A stretch of 64,000 bases of DNA from Proteobacteria bacterium UBA7415. Its GTDB lineage: Bacteria; Pseudomonadota; Gammaproteobacteria; Arenicellales; Arenicellaceae. Shown in pieces: positions 1 to 8,482 of this stretch. Under the pieces are notes generated by a model. That model was not told the origin of the DNA, ran no database searches, and saw only the letters and a program-made list of their open reading frames with translations. The first letter of the stretch is position 1. Each line of letters begins with the position of its first letter. The position numbers were made by a program, and so were the translations under genes. The stretch lies in assembly GCA_002470515.1 (NCBI GenBank), contig DKML01000020.1, forward strand, positions 151,754-215,753, written 5' to 3'.

Positions 1-771
1 GAAGAAGGTGGCGCAGAATTGATGTTGAAAGAAGGCCTATTTTCAAGATATCAACCTGAAGTGGTCTTTGGTATACACGTATGGTCTGCTGGCACAGCTG
101 GCCAGATAACCTATCGAGAAGGACCATTAATGGCCTCTTCAGATCGATTTGAAATCACCGTAAAAGGTAAGCAAACTCATGGCTCCCGACCTTGGGGCGG
201 CGTGGATCCGATTGTGGCTGCAGGGCAAATTATAGGTAATACGCAGACTATCGTTAGCCGCCAGGTAGACATTACCAAAGCGCCAGCTGTAATCAGTTTC
301 GGAATCGTCGAAGGGGGCGTGCGCAATAATATAATCCCAGATGAAGTGTATCTAGAGGGCACTATTCGCAATTTTGATATGGACAACCGAGCGTAGATAT
401 TTGAGAACTTAAAAACGACTGCCCAAATGACGGCCAAGACCACCGGCGCAGAAGCTCATGTACATATTGACGAGGGCTATCCAGTAACCATAAACGATGT
501 GCAATTGACCAAAAAAATGCTACCTACAATGGAGCGAGTCGCGGGTAAAGACAAGGTGTCTATCAGCCCGTTGGTAACTGGGGCGGAAGATTTTTCTTTT
601 TTCGCACTAGAAGTACCAGGGCTATTCGTATTCTTAGGTATAACACCTGAAGGTCAAGATGCTGCAACGGCACCGAGTAACCACTCACCGCTTTTTTACG
701 CAGGTGAAGAGGCGCTAAAAGTCGGAACTGAGCTTTATGTAAATTGGGTTGTAGACTATCCAGAAAAATAG
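1..771 (+). pseudogene. M20-family amidohydrolase/peptidase, left-truncated by the window and interrupted by an amber codon
   Basis: The reading frame is open from base 1, stops at a TAG at 394-396, and resumes in the same frame to the TAA at 769-771. Both halves belong to one M20D-type amidohydrolase (the hippurate / N-acyl amino acid hydrolase group). The first half has the EEGGAE metal-ligand segment, the GIHVW histidine segment and the dimerisation-domain motif around GKQTHGSRPW. The second half has the C-terminal GAEDFSFF and NHSPLFY motifs. The stop falls where relatives usually have a polar residue in the NRAxIFENL segment, so one substitution (for example CAG to TAG) would explain it. 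The two halves would not fold separately. I infer a recent nonsense pseudogene; readthrough or a sequencing error cannot be excluded. The N-terminus lies outside the window. Confidence 0.8.
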
Positions 772-1189
772 ATTTGTTCTGTACGATTAGGCATTAGATA
801 AAATAATTAATTTGAGTCCTAGTTCATTTGAACGCATGCTTTTAACATCATAGCCGCCGTCGTTGGGGCGGATAGTCCCAAAAGTGTTTGATCTCTAAGC
901 GATTGACCGAGATGGCATTATGGCCGTACAGCGATATATGGCTGAGCATTTTGGTTATAGCGGCAATGATTTTCTGCATAGGTGTATGAGCGACTCAGAC
1001 ATTGCTGCTTATTCAGGTATATTTCCTGATCTCAATCCCAGCTTCGTTCGCTATCTATTTCCTTTTTGAATCTTACGCTCAGCAAGCACTTATAAGTAGG
1101 TAGTAGTGCGCACTTCACTTAAGCGTGCCTACTATGTTTGATTATAGATAGAAAATCGGGATCGTATTTGAATGAGAGAGAGGTAGTGC
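772..1189 (+). pseudogene. Intergenic stretch holding a decayed coding remnant (last uninterrupted part 920-1069)
   Basis: One plus-strand frame reads protein-like over about 260 bases but contains a TAG near 850 and a TAA near 896. Before the first stop it reads SPSSFERMLLTS, between the stops PPSLGRIVPKVFDL, and after them a 49-codon stretch (ATG 920, TGA 1067-1069) containing MAVQRYMAEHFGYSGN and ending SFVRYLFPF. I do not recognise the family. It could be the 3' end of a degraded gene next to the equally broken amidohydrolase, or a real 49-residue peptide gene. I saw no convincing ribosome binding site before 920. Confidence 0.35.
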
Positions 1190-2602
1190 GTGAACAAGAA
1201 AAAAACGTGTATCCGCCAGTCGCTATATGCCAGTTTGAAGATCCTTGCACTGTTATTAGTAGTTTCCACGGCTGGTATTTGCGGCCAATTGATGAGTGTT
1301 AAGCCATCAACAAGTGAAGAGGTTAATTATTCGGAATACATATCCAGCGACACCGATTTGATCTTCAGCAGGTCTGAATACGCGGCAAAATTACACGGCT
1401 TCTGGCTGGGACAATCGATTGCTAACTGGACTGGGCTAGTAACCGAAATGGATCGGGTAGAAGCTCCGTTTTACACTGACGAGGACTGGGGTAAGGTCGA
1501 CGAGCCAGCGATTTGGGGGCTGTTTACGCCGCACGCCAGTCGTATAGATTATTATCTGCTGCCTCCTAAAAAAGTGTGGGGAGCCGATGATGATACGGAT
1601 ATAGAGTATATGTATCAGCATCTGCTCGAGAGCCATGAAACATCTCGTTTGAGTGCACATCAAATTCGCGAAGGTTGGTTGAAGCACATCTATTCCAATG
1701 AAGATGGTCCGATCTCCCCCAAGGAATTCCAGCGCGAAAATTACTTATGGGTGTCGAATGAGACTGCTTACTATCTGATGAAAGACCAGCAGATGCTGCC
1801 GCCCGCCACTAGCGAACCTGCGAATAATCCAAACTACAACATGATTGACGCGCAGCTCACCACAGAGATCTTTGGATTGTTTTCGCCAGGTCGACCAGAC
1901 ATAGCGCTAGAGTTGGCACATTTGCCAATTCGCGTTACTGCCAAAAACGAGGCAGAGTGGATCGCCAGGTTTTATGTGAGCATGCATTCGCTGGCGGCCA
2001 GTGTAGATAAGCAATTGCCGATCAATGTGCAATTAATGGAGATGTCCAAGCAAGCTCGGGGTCAACTACCTGACAATTCTTACCCCGCAGACATGTACGA
2101 TTTTGTACTGGCCTCGTACTCGCAAAATCCAGATAAAGACGATTGGGAAAAAACCCGTGACGCGATTTATCAGGCCTATCAGGTGGAAGGCCGTGCGGGC
2201 TATAAGTACAAGCAACCCTTTGATGCCGGTATTAATTTCGCAGCAAGTCTTGTTAGCTTGTTTTACGGCCAAGGCGATTTACTTAGAACGATCAAAATTG
2301 GTACGTTGGCAGGTTGGGATAGCGACAATCCGACCGCAACCTGGGGTGGTCTGTTGGGCTTTATGTTGGGCAAAGACGCGGTACAGGCTGCTTTCTCGGA
2401 TAAACCTCTGTCTGAACTGTATTGGATAAGCCGGACCCGCCGAGGTTTTCCGGACCTCACTCCTGATTTGATAGGTGAAGACACTTTTTCAATGATGGCA
2501 CAACGAGGCCTGTTAATTATAGATCGAGTTGTCACTGAAGAAATGACTGGTGGTGTCGATCTCGACAGGGATATGTGGATGATCCCGCCGGCTAAACAAT
2601 AG
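1190..2602 (+). CDS. ADP-ribosylglycohydrolase-family protein with N-terminal signal/anchor
   Basis: 470 residues starting at a GTG preceded by a purine-rich GAGAGAGAGG. Residues about 12-33 are a hydrophobic signal peptide or anchor after a Lys/Arg-rich start. The rest resembles the ADP-ribosylglycohydrolase (DraG/crystallin J1) fold. The family's first glycine-rich motif appears as GFWLGQS (about 70-76), the Mg-binding acidic cluster as ADDDTDIEY (132-140), and the C-terminal metal motif as GWDSDNPTATWGGLLG (375-390). The family normally removes ADP-ribose from proteins or cleaves related N-glycosides in the cytoplasm. An exported member would act on something in the periplasm or outside, so its substrate is unknown. 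No operon partner is evident, and the upstream region holds pseudogene debris. Confidence 0.8.
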   Translation: MNKKKTCIRQSLYASLKILALLLVVSTAGICGQLMSVKPSTSEEVNYSEYISSDTDLIFSRSEYAAKLHGFWLGQSIANWTGLVTEMDRVEAPFYTDEDWGKVDEPAIWGLFTPHASRIDYYLLPPKKVWGADDDTDIEYMYQHLLESHETSRLSAHQIREGWLKHIYSNEDGPISPKEFQRENYLWVSNETAYYLMKDQQMLPPATSEPANNPNYNMIDAQLTTEIFGLFSPGRPDIALELAHLPIRVTAKNEAEWIARFYVSMHSLAASVDKQLPINVQLMEMSKQARGQLPDNSYPADMYDFVLASYSQNPDKDDWEKTRDAIYQAYQVEGRAGYKYKQPFDAGINFAASLVSLFYGQGDLLRTIKIGTLAGWDSDNPTATWGGLLGFMLGKDAVQAAFSDKPLSELYWISRTRRGFPDLTPDLIGEDTFSMMAQRGLLIIDRVVTEEMTGGVDLDRDMWMIPPAKQ

Positions 2603-2720
2603 TATAAATTGCTAAAAGCACAGTACTGCACATTTGCGTAAAGTTTTAAAATCGTGTGTGCTATGAAGCCTTACGAGTACTCACGATGAGTACTGATTTC
2701 AAGCAAACTCTCGATTTTCC

Positions 2721-3122
2721 TCACTCAGGGTCCTTTTCGGCCTTTTGCTCAAGCCGAGCACTCACAAGGTCTAGTGCAACCGCCGCGATCGCTGACAACA
2801 TCGCAATTAGGATGCCACCAGCTCCGCTACCACTCTGCCCAGTAAGTCCCATATGGTCAGTAATCGACAGTAATAAGGAAACCGCCAGAAGCACACCAGC
2901 ACCTACAAAAGCCGCCCTAGTCTTACCTGCGATCATTGTGGCCTTACTTTGTTTCGATGCAGAACGAGCTCGAACAAATAACACGCCTATTGCTATGGGA
3001 AAAAATGCAAGCGCGGCTAGTGATGACGCCCAGAAATCTGGCATAAGGACCAGCCGGACGACACAAAGAACCGTGACTACGAGGACTGTACTCAATACCA
3101 AAGGTGTTCGGAGCTTTATCAT
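2721..3122 (-). CDS. Small integral membrane protein of unknown function
   Basis: 133 residues on the minus strand. Four hydrophobic segments are visible at roughly 7-26, 32-50, 66-86 and 101-119, with basic residues after the second (RARSASKQSK) and a charged C-terminus rich in Glu/Lys. I prefer this strand to the overlapping plus-strand frame, because that product is rich in Thr, Arg and Pro and looks like a shadow, while this one has the regular alternation of membrane helices. Family not recognised. It stands alone, and the ribosome binding site is weak. Confidence 0.6.
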   Translation of the reverse strand: MIKLRTPLVLSTVLVVTVLCVVRLVLMPDFWASSLAALAFFPIAIGVLFVRARSASKQSKATMIAGKTRAAFVGAGVLLAVSLLLSITDHMGLTGQSGSGAGGILIAMLSAIAAVALDLVSARLEQKAEKDPE

Positions 3123-3296
3123 GAAAACGATTTAAAATTGTTGTTACGCCAATACAGTATACGATTGTTCTGATTAGCAATCGTATATTTTCAAAGTGAG
3201 ACAATCCTGGGTCGATGCTTGTCCGCGATCAACAGCCTGCCTCTGTCGCACAAATAGCCTCCTTTCTTCCAGTGAATCCACATCAACGTCATACCC

Positions 3297-3566
3297 TTGC
3301 CTGAAAACTATATATTCGTTTTCTTTTTTTTCATTGTTACACTCTTTCTGCTAAGACAAAAAAAGTGTTTCGTCGACAAGGCGAATCCACTGTATGCAAT
3401 AGCCGTTGCCTTGCAGCAAATTCACAGTAGAGTTTGGTATGAAGCTAGGCTACCCAACGACTATATGACAAAACTTACAGGACGCACCGTTGAAAGATTT
3501 GAGGCTATTTCAAAGGAAGTGATGAGATTTTTGACTTGGTCGATATCTATTGATTTGGAGAAATAG
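3297..3566 (+). CDS. Doubtful 89-residue ORF, possible remnant of a longer gene
   Basis: The frame begins at a TTG after no clear ribosome binding site. The N-terminal part is a run of Phe/Val/Leu that could be a membrane segment or low-complexity sequence. From about residue 30 it reads more like a protein (PLYAIAVALQQIHSRVWYEA). This second part resembles, in DNA and in translation, a non-coding stretch at 5554-5631 (see repeat entries). It may be a fragment of a decayed gene rather than an expressed protein. No function can be given. Confidence 0.25.
   Translation: MPENYIFVFFFFIVTLFLLRQKKCFVDKANPLYAIAVALQQIHSRVWYEARLPNDYMTKLTGRTVERFEAISKEVMRFLTWSISIDLEK
3387..3464 (+). repeat. Diverged 78-bp sequence, copy A
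   Basis: Aligned without gaps to 5554-5631, I count 53 identical bases of 78. In the parallel frame both translate to related peptides sharing the pattern PxYAxxVxxxQxH and then EAxLP, which suggests both derive from one ancestral coding sequence. It flanks the metalloprotease gene on its left. Confidence 0.5.
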
Positions 3567-3863
3567 GTGGTTGGTGCTTGATATATCCTAAGCTCATAAT
3601 TCGCTACAATATTAGAGGTTAAGTGTTTGATTTAAATTTAATAAATTTATTATCAAATATGGCTGTTTTAGACATCAATGCTACGATCCCGATCAATTAA
3701 AAAATGCTATACACTAATCGTATTGTTCAGGGCGGGGTAAGCCCTTAGAATTTTATCAACGCGCGGCTTTTTTACCCTAGTTCGCTCATAGAGCGTAGCG
3801 TTGAAATATTTAGCGTCTTAAAGAATTAACTTTGCTCAGCGGTTAAAATAAAGCGCTGTATCG
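3567..3863. other. Intergenic region upstream of the metalloprotease gene, with two short hairpins
   Basis: AT-rich stretch without a convincing ORF. It holds two small perfect inverted repeats: AGGGC at 3729-3733 with GCCCT at 3741-3745 (7-nt loop), and CGCTC at 3783-3787 with GAGCG at 3791-3795 (3-nt loop). The first is followed by TTAGAATTTTAT, which could act as a weak terminator. Either could also shape the leader of the next gene. I could not fix a promoter. Confidence 0.3.
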
Positions 3864-5354
3864 GTGACATCACGGAGATTCCATATTAAGGTCGTAACTC
3901 AGTTTCCCCAAAGCCTAAGTCGGCGACTGGCAAGCCTTTGCCTCCTGGTCACAATTTTAGCTGCAAGTTTGGTAAATCCGGCGGCAGCGGTTGATGTTAT
4001 CGGCACACCGCACGTACTCTCCCAGAAGTTCTTCGACCTGCTAGCACGTGGTAAGGCAATACAGTCCAACAATAGCGAAAAAGCTTCTATTGTATGGGAC
4101 GTGGATGGAGAAACTTACTGCAGTGATACACCACCTGCGACAATCACCAATGGCTTTACTTTCCAAGATGCTGGACGCTGGGACGAATCGGCCACAAACC
4201 CCGGGCCATTGAGTCAGGGAGATCCAATGGTATTAACTTATAGTTTTCTGCCTGACGGCACAGGCGGTAACGGCTTCACCTGTTTTGTGGACGGTGAGAG
4301 CCCTGGTAATAGCAACCTCATTGCTTTCCTTGACGGCAGCCATGGCGCTGGCCCGGGCGGCGCGGATTTAACTCAGCGACCGTGGTTTACAATTTTCCGG
4401 AAGGCATTCGAAAATTGGGGCGTATTGAACGGTGTGGAATACGTCTATGAACCGAATGATGATGGCGCTGCGGCTGGCAACGGTGGTGCGGTAGGGGTGT
4501 TGGGTGTACGTGGTGATATTCGTATCGGCGGCCACCTCGTCGATGGACAGGTTGGTTCAAATGTTCTTGCCTGTAACTATTTCCCCGAGAACGGCGACAT
4601 GATCATCGATACCGGTAATGCGGCGTTCTTTGCTCCCGATGGACCTGAGAACCGCGGGTTCCGCAATGTTCTTGAACACGAGCATGGCCATGGCATGGGC
4701 GTTTCTCATGTTTGCCCGATAAATCAGACCAAGTTAATGGAGCCGTTCATATCAACTGCATACCTGGGGGCGCAGGAAGACGATATCCTCGCAGCTAATC
4801 GTGGATACGGCGATCGTTATGAATTTTCGACACAAAATGACACATCAATAACCGCCACCGCTATAGGCACTATTGGCGTATGCGCATCAGTGAAGATTCG
4901 CTCTGGGTTGTCTATCGACAGCAATACCGACCAATATTTTTACAGCTTTGTCGCACCAGCCGGCACGCAAGTAAGCGTCACCATGACTCCGAAGGGTAGT
5001 ACCTACCTCAGCGGGCCACAAAATGTTAACGGTAGTTGCAGCGCAGGTGCTAACTTCAATTCGCTGATCGAGAATAACCTCGGATTCGAATTGCGCGGCC
5101 ATTCGGGCGTCAACGTCTTAGCCACTGCAAACTCGGTTGCTGCAGGTGGTACGGAGCAGATTTTCAATATAGTACTCAATGAGGGCGCGGGCACTTATTT
5201 CGTACGCGTGTTTGGCGCTCAAACTAAAGCCCAAATGTATGATTTGACAATTGATGTGAATGAGCTACCAACGCCAACTCCAAATCTATGTGTTGAAGAT
5301 CTTTGCACTGTGATTCCAACGACTAATGGTAATTTGGTGTCAGTCTGTTTGTAG
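3864..5354 (+). CDS. Secreted metzincin-type zinc metalloprotease (matrixin-like)
   Basis: 496 residues from a GTG start. A basic N-terminus and hydrophobic stretch (about 21-42, ending NPAAAVDV) form a signal peptide. Residues 272-282 (HEHGHGMGVSH) match the HExxHxxGxxH zinc motif exactly, and KLMEP at 290-294 supplies a plausible Met-turn, so this is a metzincin of the M10/matrixin kind. Residues about 330-470 look like a beta-rich C-terminal domain of the PPC (pre-peptidase C-terminal) type, with DQYFYSFVAPAGT and YFVRVFGAQT as typical strands. The end is a Pro/Thr linker followed by a short Cys-containing tail, and I see no sorting motif. It probably acts as an extracellular protein-degrading enzyme. 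Base use resembles the neighbouring core genes. Confidence 0.8.
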   Translation: MTSRRFHIKVVTQFPQSLSRRLASLCLLVTILAASLVNPAAAVDVIGTPHVLSQKFFDLLARGKAIQSNNSEKASIVWDVDGETYCSDTPPATITNGFTFQDAGRWDESATNPGPLSQGDPMVLTYSFLPDGTGGNGFTCFVDGESPGNSNLIAFLDGSHGAGPGGADLTQRPWFTIFRKAFENWGVLNGVEYVYEPNDDGAAAGNGGAVGVLGVRGDIRIGGHLVDGQVGSNVLACNYFPENGDMIIDTGNAAFFAPDGPENRGFRNVLEHEHGHGMGVSHVCPINQTKLMEPFISTAYLGAQEDDILAANRGYGDRYEFSTQNDTSITATAIGTIGVCASVKIRSGLSIDSNTDQYFYSFVAPAGTQVSVTMTPKGSTYLSGPQNVNGSCSAGANFNSLIENNLGFELRGHSGVNVLATANSVAAGGTEQIFNIVLNEGAGTYFVRVFGAQTKAQMYDLTIDVNELPTPTPNLCVEDLCTVIPTTNGNLVSVCL

Positions 5355-5659
5355 TTGACAGCTAAAAGTACGAAGATTGTGGTTCCAATAATTTGCTGGT
5401 AGTTAACCACTAACAGCGTAAGTTGCAATTTCGTGTTTGCGCGGCGCAGACTTGAACCGCATCCCTTAACATTGAAAGCGTGCAGTCGTAAGGGCGCCAT
5501 AAAATTGGAGGGGCAGAGCCTCTTCCAACCATGTTTTAAATGACCGGTTAAGACCGCCGTATGCAACAGGCGTAGGCGTGGATCAAGTTCACTGTATTGT
5601 CGGAAGTGAAGCTTGGCTTCCCATGTTGTATCTAGTGGGATTGGCCCTAAAGAACTATC
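5355..5659. other. Intergenic region after the protease gene
   Basis: No gene supported. An imperfect hairpin lies at 5395-5417 (GCTG and TAGT pairing with ACTA and CAGC), possibly the end of the protease transcript, though no T-run follows. A minus-strand ORF of about 115 codons overlaps the protease 3' end and I consider it spurious. The right part contains the second copy of the 78-bp diverged sequence. Confidence 0.35.
5554..5631 (+). repeat. Diverged 78-bp sequence, copy B
   Basis: Counterpart of 3387-3464, with 53 of 78 positions identical in an ungapped alignment by eye. Here the related frame is not part of any credible gene: it reads PPYATGVGVDQVH and then SEAWLP and runs into the 3' end of the minus-strand amidohydrolase gene. 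It is probably a remnant of the same ancestral sequence as copy A. Confidence 0.5.
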
Positions 5660-7186
5660 CTATCTGTACTCGTCGATATTGATTTTTCGACTGTTCTCAT
5701 TGGCTGCCTTAACGGCCTCTAGCATTGCGTTGAGTTGGGCTCGTCCAAATACGCGACCGTTTAGGATCACTGTGTCGATTGCACGAGTGTGCTCAATATC
5801 AACTAGAGGGTTGTGGTTGAGCATTACTATGTCTGCACGTCGACCGACCTCAATACTCCCTGCATTGCTGTTCATTGAATTGGCAGGGTTTGTAGTGGCG
5901 GAGGCGAGGGCTTGCGCTGGACTCATTCCTGCGTTGTTAAGTGATTTCAGTTCATCATGCAAAGAGAAGCCTGGTACCACTAAGTTCGCGCCTGAATCCG
6001 TGCCGACTACGATGTTAACGCCACGACGGATCATCGCTTTAATTAGAATGTGATGTGCTTTCTCTCTGGCCCGCCAGAAAATGTCATTGTTTATGCGAGA
6101 TTCTTCGGAAGCATCACTCGGGAGCTCGAATTGATTGTAACCAGGCAACCAACCGACCTTGAAGTCTTCAGCGTCGTCAGTGCCTTCAACAAGACCGGGG
6201 TTGGCGTACTCGATGCGAACTTCCTTCAAGGCTAACTCAAGGTTGCTGAATTGGTCGTGGATGCTTTCCATAAACCACAAGACCGAGTTTACGGTGATGT
6301 CGTTGGCCAATATGTTGTCGATAATCTCCTCGCTGCGAGTTTCGACGTGGGCATAAAAGGCCGCGCTACCTTTGTCATTTATCGATCCAAATTCGCGTAT
6401 CAGAACACGAACGATTTCTTCAATATGCGCCACTTCCTTTTGTTGCGTTACGGCAAGTTCAGACAACTCTAGGGACAAAGGGAAATGGCCTGTTGTTGGT
6501 ATTCCAATTTTAGCGGCTAGCTCGTTTACAGCTCTATAACTTGGCATATCAAGGTGGTAGATTTTTATTGCGTCATACCCTTGCTCGGCATACTCCTTGA
6601 CTAAGCTTTTGGCGTGCTCAACACTGCGCGTATTTTTATGGAATGTAATGAGTTCCCAAAAGGCACCTTGGAGTAGGCCCATTGAGTCTATCGGAGGTGA
6701 TGCAACAAACATTCGTGGACCCACTCGACCTTGTTCAATTTCGTCACGCAATTTTAAGCGTTCAGGCGGCCCACCTAAGTCACGAATATGTGTAACGCCG
6801 TTGGCAACGTAAAGCAGTAGATCATTCGGGCTTTTTAGAATATGAGCGTGTGAATCAACAAAGCCCGGGATGATGTACTTGCCACGACCATCAATAACCA
6901 CCGCGTTGGTAGGTATAGTTCCGTCGACACTCACTGCTGTAATTGCGCCACCGTCTATGACTACGGTGCGGTTAGGAAGCATCGTCTGACCATCTGGGGA
7001 AAGTACACTGACATCGGTAATGGCGGTTAACTGGATGGGGGTGGCAAAGACAGAATGATCGACCACTTCGGTGTGGGCACCGTAGATAAAATTAACGCCG
7101 TTTTTAAACCAAAGAAGATATGCCGTTGCAAGAATTAATGAGCAAGCTAAGAGGCTAAAGAGCCATTTTGAAATTGTTTTTAACAT
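5660..7186 (-). CDS. Membrane-anchored amidohydrolase of the imidazolonepropionase/prolidase-like group
   Basis: 508 residues. An N-terminal hydrophobic helix (about 8-27) is followed by an amidohydrolase domain facing the periplasm. Metal ligands are visible in order: HAH at 113-115 (VDSHAHIL), a Lys in IKIYHL near 208 (often the carbamylated bridge in the subgroup), His 234 in TGHFPL, His 254 in VAHIEE, and the Asp of GTDSGANL near 405. The C-terminal ADIVMLNHNPL and VILNGRV segments are the usual composite beta-sandwich ending. Relatives hydrolyse cyclic amides or dipeptides, and the substrate here cannot be read. It lies 135 bp downstream of the AraC-type regulator on the same strand, which may control it. 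Confidence 0.85.
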   Translation of the reverse strand: MLKTISKWLFSLLACSLILATAYLLWFKNGVNFIYGAHTEVVDHSVFATPIQLTAITDVSVLSPDGQTMLPNRTVVIDGGAITAVSVDGTIPTNAVVIDGRGKYIIPGFVDSHAHILKSPNDLLLYVANGVTHIRDLGGPPERLKLRDEIEQGRVGPRMFVASPPIDSMGLLQGAFWELITFHKNTRSVEHAKSLVKEYAEQGYDAIKIYHLDMPSYRAVNELAAKIGIPTTGHFPLSLELSELAVTQQKEVAHIEEIVRVLIREFGSINDKGSAAFYAHVETRSEEIIDNILANDITVNSVLWFMESIHDQFSNLELALKEVRIEYANPGLVEGTDDAEDFKVGWLPGYNQFELPSDASEESRINNDIFWRAREKAHHILIKAMIRRGVNIVVGTDSGANLVVPGFSLHDELKSLNNAGMSPAQALASATTNPANSMNSNAGSIEVGRRADIVMLNHNPLVDIEHTRAIDTVILNGRVFGRAQLNAMLEAVKAANENSRKINIDEYR

Positions 7187-7321
7187 GGGTAGAGTCCATC
7201 AGTTGTTAATGGCTCAATTGCAACACCTAAGGTTAGCAGGTTCGTCCAACTTTATAAGATTAGACTTTTAATATTATGTGCTCGTTAAAATCAATGCTGA
7301 ATACGCGCCAAGTGCCAACCC

Positions 7322-8419
7322 TTAGCGTCGGTACCGGCTAGGGGTTTGTCCTGTCAGTTTTTTGAATATGGCATTGAAACTACTCTTTGATGAAAAACCT
7401 GCATCTAACGCCAGATCAATTAATTTGCGTTCGCTTTTTTGGTCGAGATGTTCGCATACTTCAGCTACGCGATATTCATTGATAAACAAATTGAAGTTTT
7501 TGCCACCGTGTTGATTTAGAGACTCTGATAGGTGATGCACACTCACGCCAACTTCCTCAGCAAGCGCAGGCAAAGTGAGTTCACTGTTTCGATACAAAGC
7601 CTGTTCTTTAACTTGGGTCTGTACTGATTCTAAAATGGTTGCCCGTGTTTCTTTATCTAGCAATCCATTAGATGAAAGTTTAGCGCTCGGCAGCGTAGGA
7701 TCTGGTTGTTGTGTTGTAAGTTGGTGAATGTGAAAAAGACTTGGATTGCGCCATTGAACAACCGCAATAAAATAGACCATCAACACCAGCAAACAATCGG
7801 CCAGAATACTTACGATTGGATTTTGGCTGATAAAGTAGAACAGCACTTTAAAACTCCATATCGAAACCATGAATGCGATTAAGCTCCACAGCCATTTAAA
7901 AATGTCTGGGTTATAGGACGATAACGTTTGTTGAGCCTTGGTTTGATAATGGCTAACCATTCTCGTCAGCAAGGCGACGTAAACGACTACTTGGCCATAA
8001 AAAACGACCTTTGTGACGGTGTGTCTAAAGAGTGTGGTGTCTGCCATTCTGACAAAACTCAGTGCCTTTTCGGGGGTGAAGAGGATGTCGTAGTTGAGCA
8101 GATAGCATATAACTAAGGGCGCTAGATGAAGAAAATCGATGCGCTTTAGTGGTGAGCCTGTAATGGCTGTTCGGCAATACAAATAGGTCAGGGCACCATA
8201 ACAAGCCGGTAGAAATACTAACAAGCCTATCAGCCAAGCTAACTTACTTTCTCCAGCTGCAACGATCAACGGGAGTACGAAGGTGGAGGCTATAAACAGG
8301 CATTGCACGCCTAGTAATTTGCTGGCGTAGTTAACCCGCTTGTCGGTCACTAGCAGCGTGAATAGCAACAAGCCTTGAAATGCGCCAATGGCCAATACTA
8401 ATGTTTGAGTTTGCGACAT
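7322..8419 (-). CDS. AraC-family transcriptional regulator with a polytopic membrane N-terminus
   Basis: About 365 residues from the ATG at 8419 (MSQTQTLVLAIGAF). A TTG at 8464 would add 15 residues but breaks the hydrophobic start, so I prefer the ATG. The first 220 residues contain about seven transmembrane helices. The last 100 form the AraC/XylS double helix-turn-helix, with LPALAEEVGVSVHHLSESLN as the first and LIDLALDAGFSSKSSFNAIF followed by TGQTPSRYR as the second. Membrane-bound AraC proteins of this layout sense an external or membrane signal and bind DNA from the membrane. It sits between a MATE exporter gene (63 bp upstream, same strand) and the amidohydrolase gene, which are likely targets. 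Confidence 0.85.
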   Translation of the reverse strand: MSQTQTLVLAIGAFQGLLLFTLLVTDKRVNYASKLLGVQCLFIASTFVLPLIVAAGESKLAWLIGLLVFLPACYGALTYLYCRTAITGSPLKRIDFLHLAPLVICYLLNYDILFTPEKALSFVRMADTTLFRHTVTKVVFYGQVVVYVALLTRMVSHYQTKAQQTLSSYNPDIFKWLWSLIAFMVSIWSFKVLFYFISQNPIVSILADCLLVLMVYFIAVVQWRNPSLFHIHQLTTQQPDPTLPSAKLSSNGLLDKETRATILESVQTQVKEQALYRNSELTLPALAEEVGVSVHHLSESLNQHGGKNFNLFINEYRVAEVCEHLDQKSERKLIDLALDAGFSSKSSFNAIFKKLTGQTPSRYRR

Positions 8420-8482
8420 GCTGGGTTCTAGTTTAGGCAGAGATATGCATTTATAGACTACCAATAATGCAGCAACGGGACT

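Noticed and set aside
1..1069. Stop-codon reassignment (UAG/UAA read as amino acids)
   Set aside because: All other genes in the window use TAA, TAG and TGA as ordinary stops; local gene decay explains the interruptions.
2656..3135. Plus-strand ORF of 159 codons
   Set aside because: Antisense to the membrane-protein frame at 2721-3122; rich in Thr/Ala/Arg/Pro without a hydrophobic pattern, so considered a shadow.
5440..5520. tRNA-like T-arm on the minus strand (GGTTCAAGTC within a short stem)
   Set aside because: No matching anticodon arm or acceptor stem could be built around it; treated as chance.
5219..5566. Minus-strand ORF of 115 codons overlapping the protease 3' end
   Set aside because: It runs antisense into a well-supported coding region and has odd composition; no ribosome site seen.
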